From an uncultured Paracoccus sp. (lineage in GTDB: Bacteria > Pseudomonadota > Alphaproteobacteria > Rhodobacterales > Rhodobacteraceae), in contig CAKTBJ010000011.1 of the NCBI GenBank assembly GCA_934533075.1, positions 5,069 to 69,068 on the forward strand: a stretch of DNA of 64,000 nt, given 5' to 3'. Positions 61,910 to 64,000 of the stretch are shown one piece after another. A program made the position numbers and the translations under genes. Positions within the stretch are counted from its first letter, which is position 1. Every line of letters starts with the position of its first letter. The notes below the pieces were generated by a model, which searched no databases, was not told the DNA's origin, and worked only from the letters and a program-made list of their open reading frames with translations.

Positions 61910-63654
61910 ACCAGCGCCCCGCCGGCGGCGCCGATGGCGCCCTCGGTCGAGGCATCGCCCAGCAGCATCTCGTTATGCGGTTTGCCCGAGGGGATCATCG
62001 GGAAGCAGTTCTCGTGCCGCTCGACCAGCACGTCCAGCAGGAAGGGGCCGTCATATTCCAGCATCTCGCGGATGGCGTCGTCCAGTTCCGCCGGGTCCGA
62101 GACCACGCGGCCCTTGCAGCCGAAGGCCTCGGCCATCTTGACGAAATCGGGCAGCGATTCCGACCAGCTTTGCGAATAGCGCCCGCCATGCAGCAGTTGC
62201 TGCCATTGCCGCACCATGCCCAGCCGTTCGTTGTTCAGGATGAACTGCTTGACCGGGGCGCGGAACTGCACCGCCGTCCCGATCTCCTGCATGTTCATCA
62301 GGAAGCTGGCATCGCCGGCGACGTTGATGACCACGGCCTCCGGGTGTGCCACCTGCACCCCGATCGAGGCCGGCAGGCCATAGCCCATCGTGCCCAGGCC
62401 CCCCGAGGTCATCCAGCGGTTCGGCTGGTCGAAGCGCAGGTATTGCGCCGCCCACATCTGGTGCTGGCCGACCTCGGTGGTGACGTAACGGTCCAGCCCG
62501 GCGGTCAACGCCTCCAGCCGCTCCAGCGCGTATTGCGGCTTGATGATCGTGTCCGAGCCGCGATAGGCGAGGCAGTCGCGCTTTTTCCATTCCTCGATCT
62601 GCGCCCACCATTTCGGCAGGGCGGCGGTGTTGGTGCGCCCGCCCCGTGCCTTCCAGACGCGCAGGATTTCCGCGGTGACGGTCCCGACATCGCCGACGAT
62701 CGGCACGTCCACCCGCACGATCTTGTTGATCGAGCTGCGGTCCACGTCGATCTGCACCTTGACCGAGCCGGGGCTGAAATCCGCCACCCGGCCGGTGATG
62801 CGGTCGTCGAAGCGCGCGCCCAGCGTCAGCATCAGGTCGCAGTCATGCATGGCCAGATTGGCCTCGTAAAGCCCATGCATGCCCAGCATGCCCAGCCACA
62901 ACCGCCCGCTGGCCGGATAGGCGCCCAGCCCCATCAGCGTCGATGTGACCGGAAAGCCGGTGCCCTTGGCCAGTTCGCGCAGCGCCTCGCAGGCGGCGGG
63001 GCCGGAATTGATCACGCCGCCGCCGGTATAGAAGACCGGGCGCTCGGCGCTTTCGATCAGCTCGACCACGCGCAGGATCGCGGCCTCGTCCATCGCCGGG
63101 GCGGGCGCGGCCTCGGCCTTCGGGGCCGGCGCCCGATAGGTGCCGGTGGCGAACTGCACATCCTTGGGGATGTCGATCAGCACCGGGCCGGGTCGGCCCG
63201 AGGTCGCCACCTCGAAGGCGCGGTGGATGGTCTGCGACAGCTTTTCGGTGTCCTTGACCAGCCAGTTGTGCTTGGTGCAGGGGCGGGTGATGCCGACGGT
63301 ATCGGCCTCCTGAAAGCCGTCGGTGCCGATCAGGAAGGTGGGAACCTGCCCCGACAGCACGATGATCGGGATCGAATCCATCAGCGCGTCGGTCAGCCCG
63401 GTGACGGCATTCGTCGCCCCCGGCCCCGAGGTCACCAGCACCACCCCCGGCTTGCCGGTCGAGCGCGCATAGCCCTCGGCCATGTGCACCGCGCCCTGTT
63501 CGTGGCGGACCAGGATGTGCTGGATGTCGTTTTGCTGGAAGATCTCGTCATAGATCGGAAGGACGGCGCCGCCGGGATAGCCGAATACCGTGTCCACGCC
63601 CTGATCGCGCAGAGCCTGGACCACCATCTTCGCACCCGTCATCACTTCGGACAT
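61906..63654 (-). CDS. ilvB: Acetolactate synthase, catalytic (large) subunit
   Basis: Condenses pyruvate (or pyruvate with 2-oxobutanoate) in valine, leucine and isoleucine synthesis, using thiamine diphosphate. The 582-residue protein shows [20 protein letters not shown], the catalytic Glu in [32 protein letters not shown], and the cofactor motif [18 protein letters not shown]. Start ATG 63654 follows GGTGAGG; an ATG 21 nt earlier (63675) is less likely. It heads the ilvB-X-ilvN operon with its own promoter. Confidence 0.96.
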   Translation of the reverse strand: MSEVMTGAKMVVQALRDQGVDTVFGYPGGAVLPIYDEIFQQNDIQHILVRHEQGAVHMAEGYARSTGKPGVVLVTSGPGATNAVTGLTDALMDSIPIIVLSGQVPTFLIGTDGFQEADTVGITRPCTKHNWLVKDTEKLSQTIHRAFEVATSGRPGPVLIDIPKDVQFATGTYRAPAPKAEAAPAPAMDEAAILRVVELIESAERPVFYTGGGVINSGPAACEALRELAKGTGFPVTSTLMGLGAYPASGRLWLGMLGMHGLYEANLAMHDCDLMLTLGARFDDRITGRVADFSPGSVKVQIDVDRSSINKIVRVDVPIVGDVGTVTAEILRVWKARGGRTNTAALPKWWAQIEEWKKRDCLAYRGSDTIIKPQYALERLEALTAGLDRYVTTEVGQHQMWAAQYLRFDQPNRWMTSGGLGTMGYGLPASIGVQVAHPEAVVINVAGDASFLMNMQEIGTAVQFRAPVKQFILNNERLGMVRQWQQLLHGGRYSQSWSESLPDFVKMAEAFGCKGRVVSDPAELDDAIREMLEYDGPFLLDVLVERHENCFPMIPSGKPHNEMLLGDASTEGAIGAAGGALV

Positions 63655-63699
63655 GCCATCCTCACCGTCAATCACTTCGCCGTCATGCGGCGACGCGGC

Positions 63700-63728
63700 A
63701 AACTAGGCCCGCCGCGCGGCAGCGTCAA
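63700..63728 (-). promoter_or_regulatory. Promoter of the ilvB-X-ilvN operon
   Basis: On the minus strand TTGACG (63723-63728), a 17 bp spacer and TAGTTT (63700-63705). Transcription would start near 63693, about 40 nt before the ilvB start codon. That leader is too short for a classical leader-peptide attenuator, so branched-chain control by attenuation is unlikely here. Confidence 0.65.
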
Positions 63729-63814
63729 TGCCGGATTGCGCGAATTGTGACCGGATCTGGTGTCGAAATGTAAGATAGTTGCGTTCTTGCACCTTTGTTG
63801 GAAAGAATTGCGAT

Positions 63815-64000
63815 TCAGGGCAGGGTGATGCGCGTCACCTGCTCGGCAATGGGCGCGACGGACAGGGGATGCGCCTCGCCGTCATGATCGGCGGGGTTGC
63901 CGATATCCTGCCAGATGCCGCCCTTGTAGATGTCCAGCGCGGCGAATTTCGCCTTGTATTCCATCTTGCGGCTGCCCGGCACCCAATAGCCCAGATAGAC
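63815..64000 (-). CDS. bpt: Aminoacyl-tRNA protein transferase (Bpt/Ate), 3' end
   Basis: Only the last 61 codons and the stop lie in the window. The visible C-terminus [18 protein letters not shown], then [12 protein letters not shown], is characteristic of bacterial leucyl/arginyl-tRNA protein transferases, which add a destabilising residue to protein N-termini for ClpAP-type degradation. The protein continues beyond base 64000. It lies upstream of ilvB on the same strand, with the ilvB promoter between. Confidence 0.85.
   Translation of the reverse strand, partial: VYLGYWVPGSRKMEYKAKFAALDIYKGGIWQDIGNPADHDGEAHPLSVAPIAEQVTRITLP

Noticed and set aside
63655..63693. Search for a leader peptide or attenuator before ilvB.
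   Set aside because: With the promoter at 63700-63728 the leader is about 40 nt, with no run of Val/Leu/Ile codons and no terminator hairpin.

Overview
The window is a stretch of GC-rich (roughly 70% by eye) alphaproteobacterial chromosome. Gene order and protein signatures (rimP-nusA-ylxR-infB, addB-addA-trxA, a TsaE/AmgK fusion followed by murU, an alphaproteobacterial-type alpha-2-macroglobulin with pbpC, an NDUFAF5-like protein next to comF and grxC) point to Rhodobacterales, most likely a Paracoccus-like organism. That assignment is an inference from family resemblance. No phage, transposase, CRISPR array, rRNA or tRNA gene was seen.

Layout. 1-8 kb: the end of a PxpC-type gene, pyrF, an unknown gene, a ~247 bp tandem repeat array, an aldehyde dehydrogenase divergent from a PadR operon (regulator, HAAS-type membrane protein, exported hydrolase), and a class III aminotransferase. 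8.6-16.2 kb: alpha-2-macroglobulin and penicillin-binding protein 1C. 17-26 kb: ppiase-argJ-mutT, secA, a methyltransferase-like gene, argG and ilvA. 26-34 kb: a SpoIIE-type phosphatase with a degenerate receiver domain, a small membrane protein, and the tightly overlapping run hslO-nudix-cca-ABC exporter-RNA methyltransferase. 34-37.6 kb: two unrelated-looking L,D-transpeptidases around a CAP-domain lipoprotein, then hemH. 37.6-41.7 kb: an NDUFAF5-like protein, comF, grxC, ubiG and pip. 41.8-47.3 kb: the rimP-nusA-ylxR-infB transcription/translation operon. 47.4-56.6 kb: a 58-residue protein, tsaE/amgK, murU, addB, addA and trxA. 56.6-60.5 kb: nitroreductase, histone-deacetylase-like hydrolase, small conserved genes and an M48 lipoprotein. 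60.5-64 kb: an ilvB-X-ilvN operon with an uncharacterised membrane protein between the two acetolactate synthase subunits, and the 3' end of an aminoacyl-tRNA protein transferase gene.

Most genes are housekeeping: amino-acid synthesis (argJ, argG, ilvA, ilvBN), protein export, recombinational repair, translation, peptidoglycan recycling and envelope protection. The least explained material is non-coding: the tandem array at 2.3-3.1 kb, and two or three families of short palindromic repeats scattered over intergenic regions at 16, 23, 34-35 and 39-40 kb. One of these families carries inverted DnaA-box-like arms. Among proteins, the best candidates for new biology are the ilvB-ilvN middle gene, the unphosphorylatable receiver-phosphatase, and the autoregulated PadR operon with its exported hydrolase. 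No clear, wholly new multi-gene system was found.
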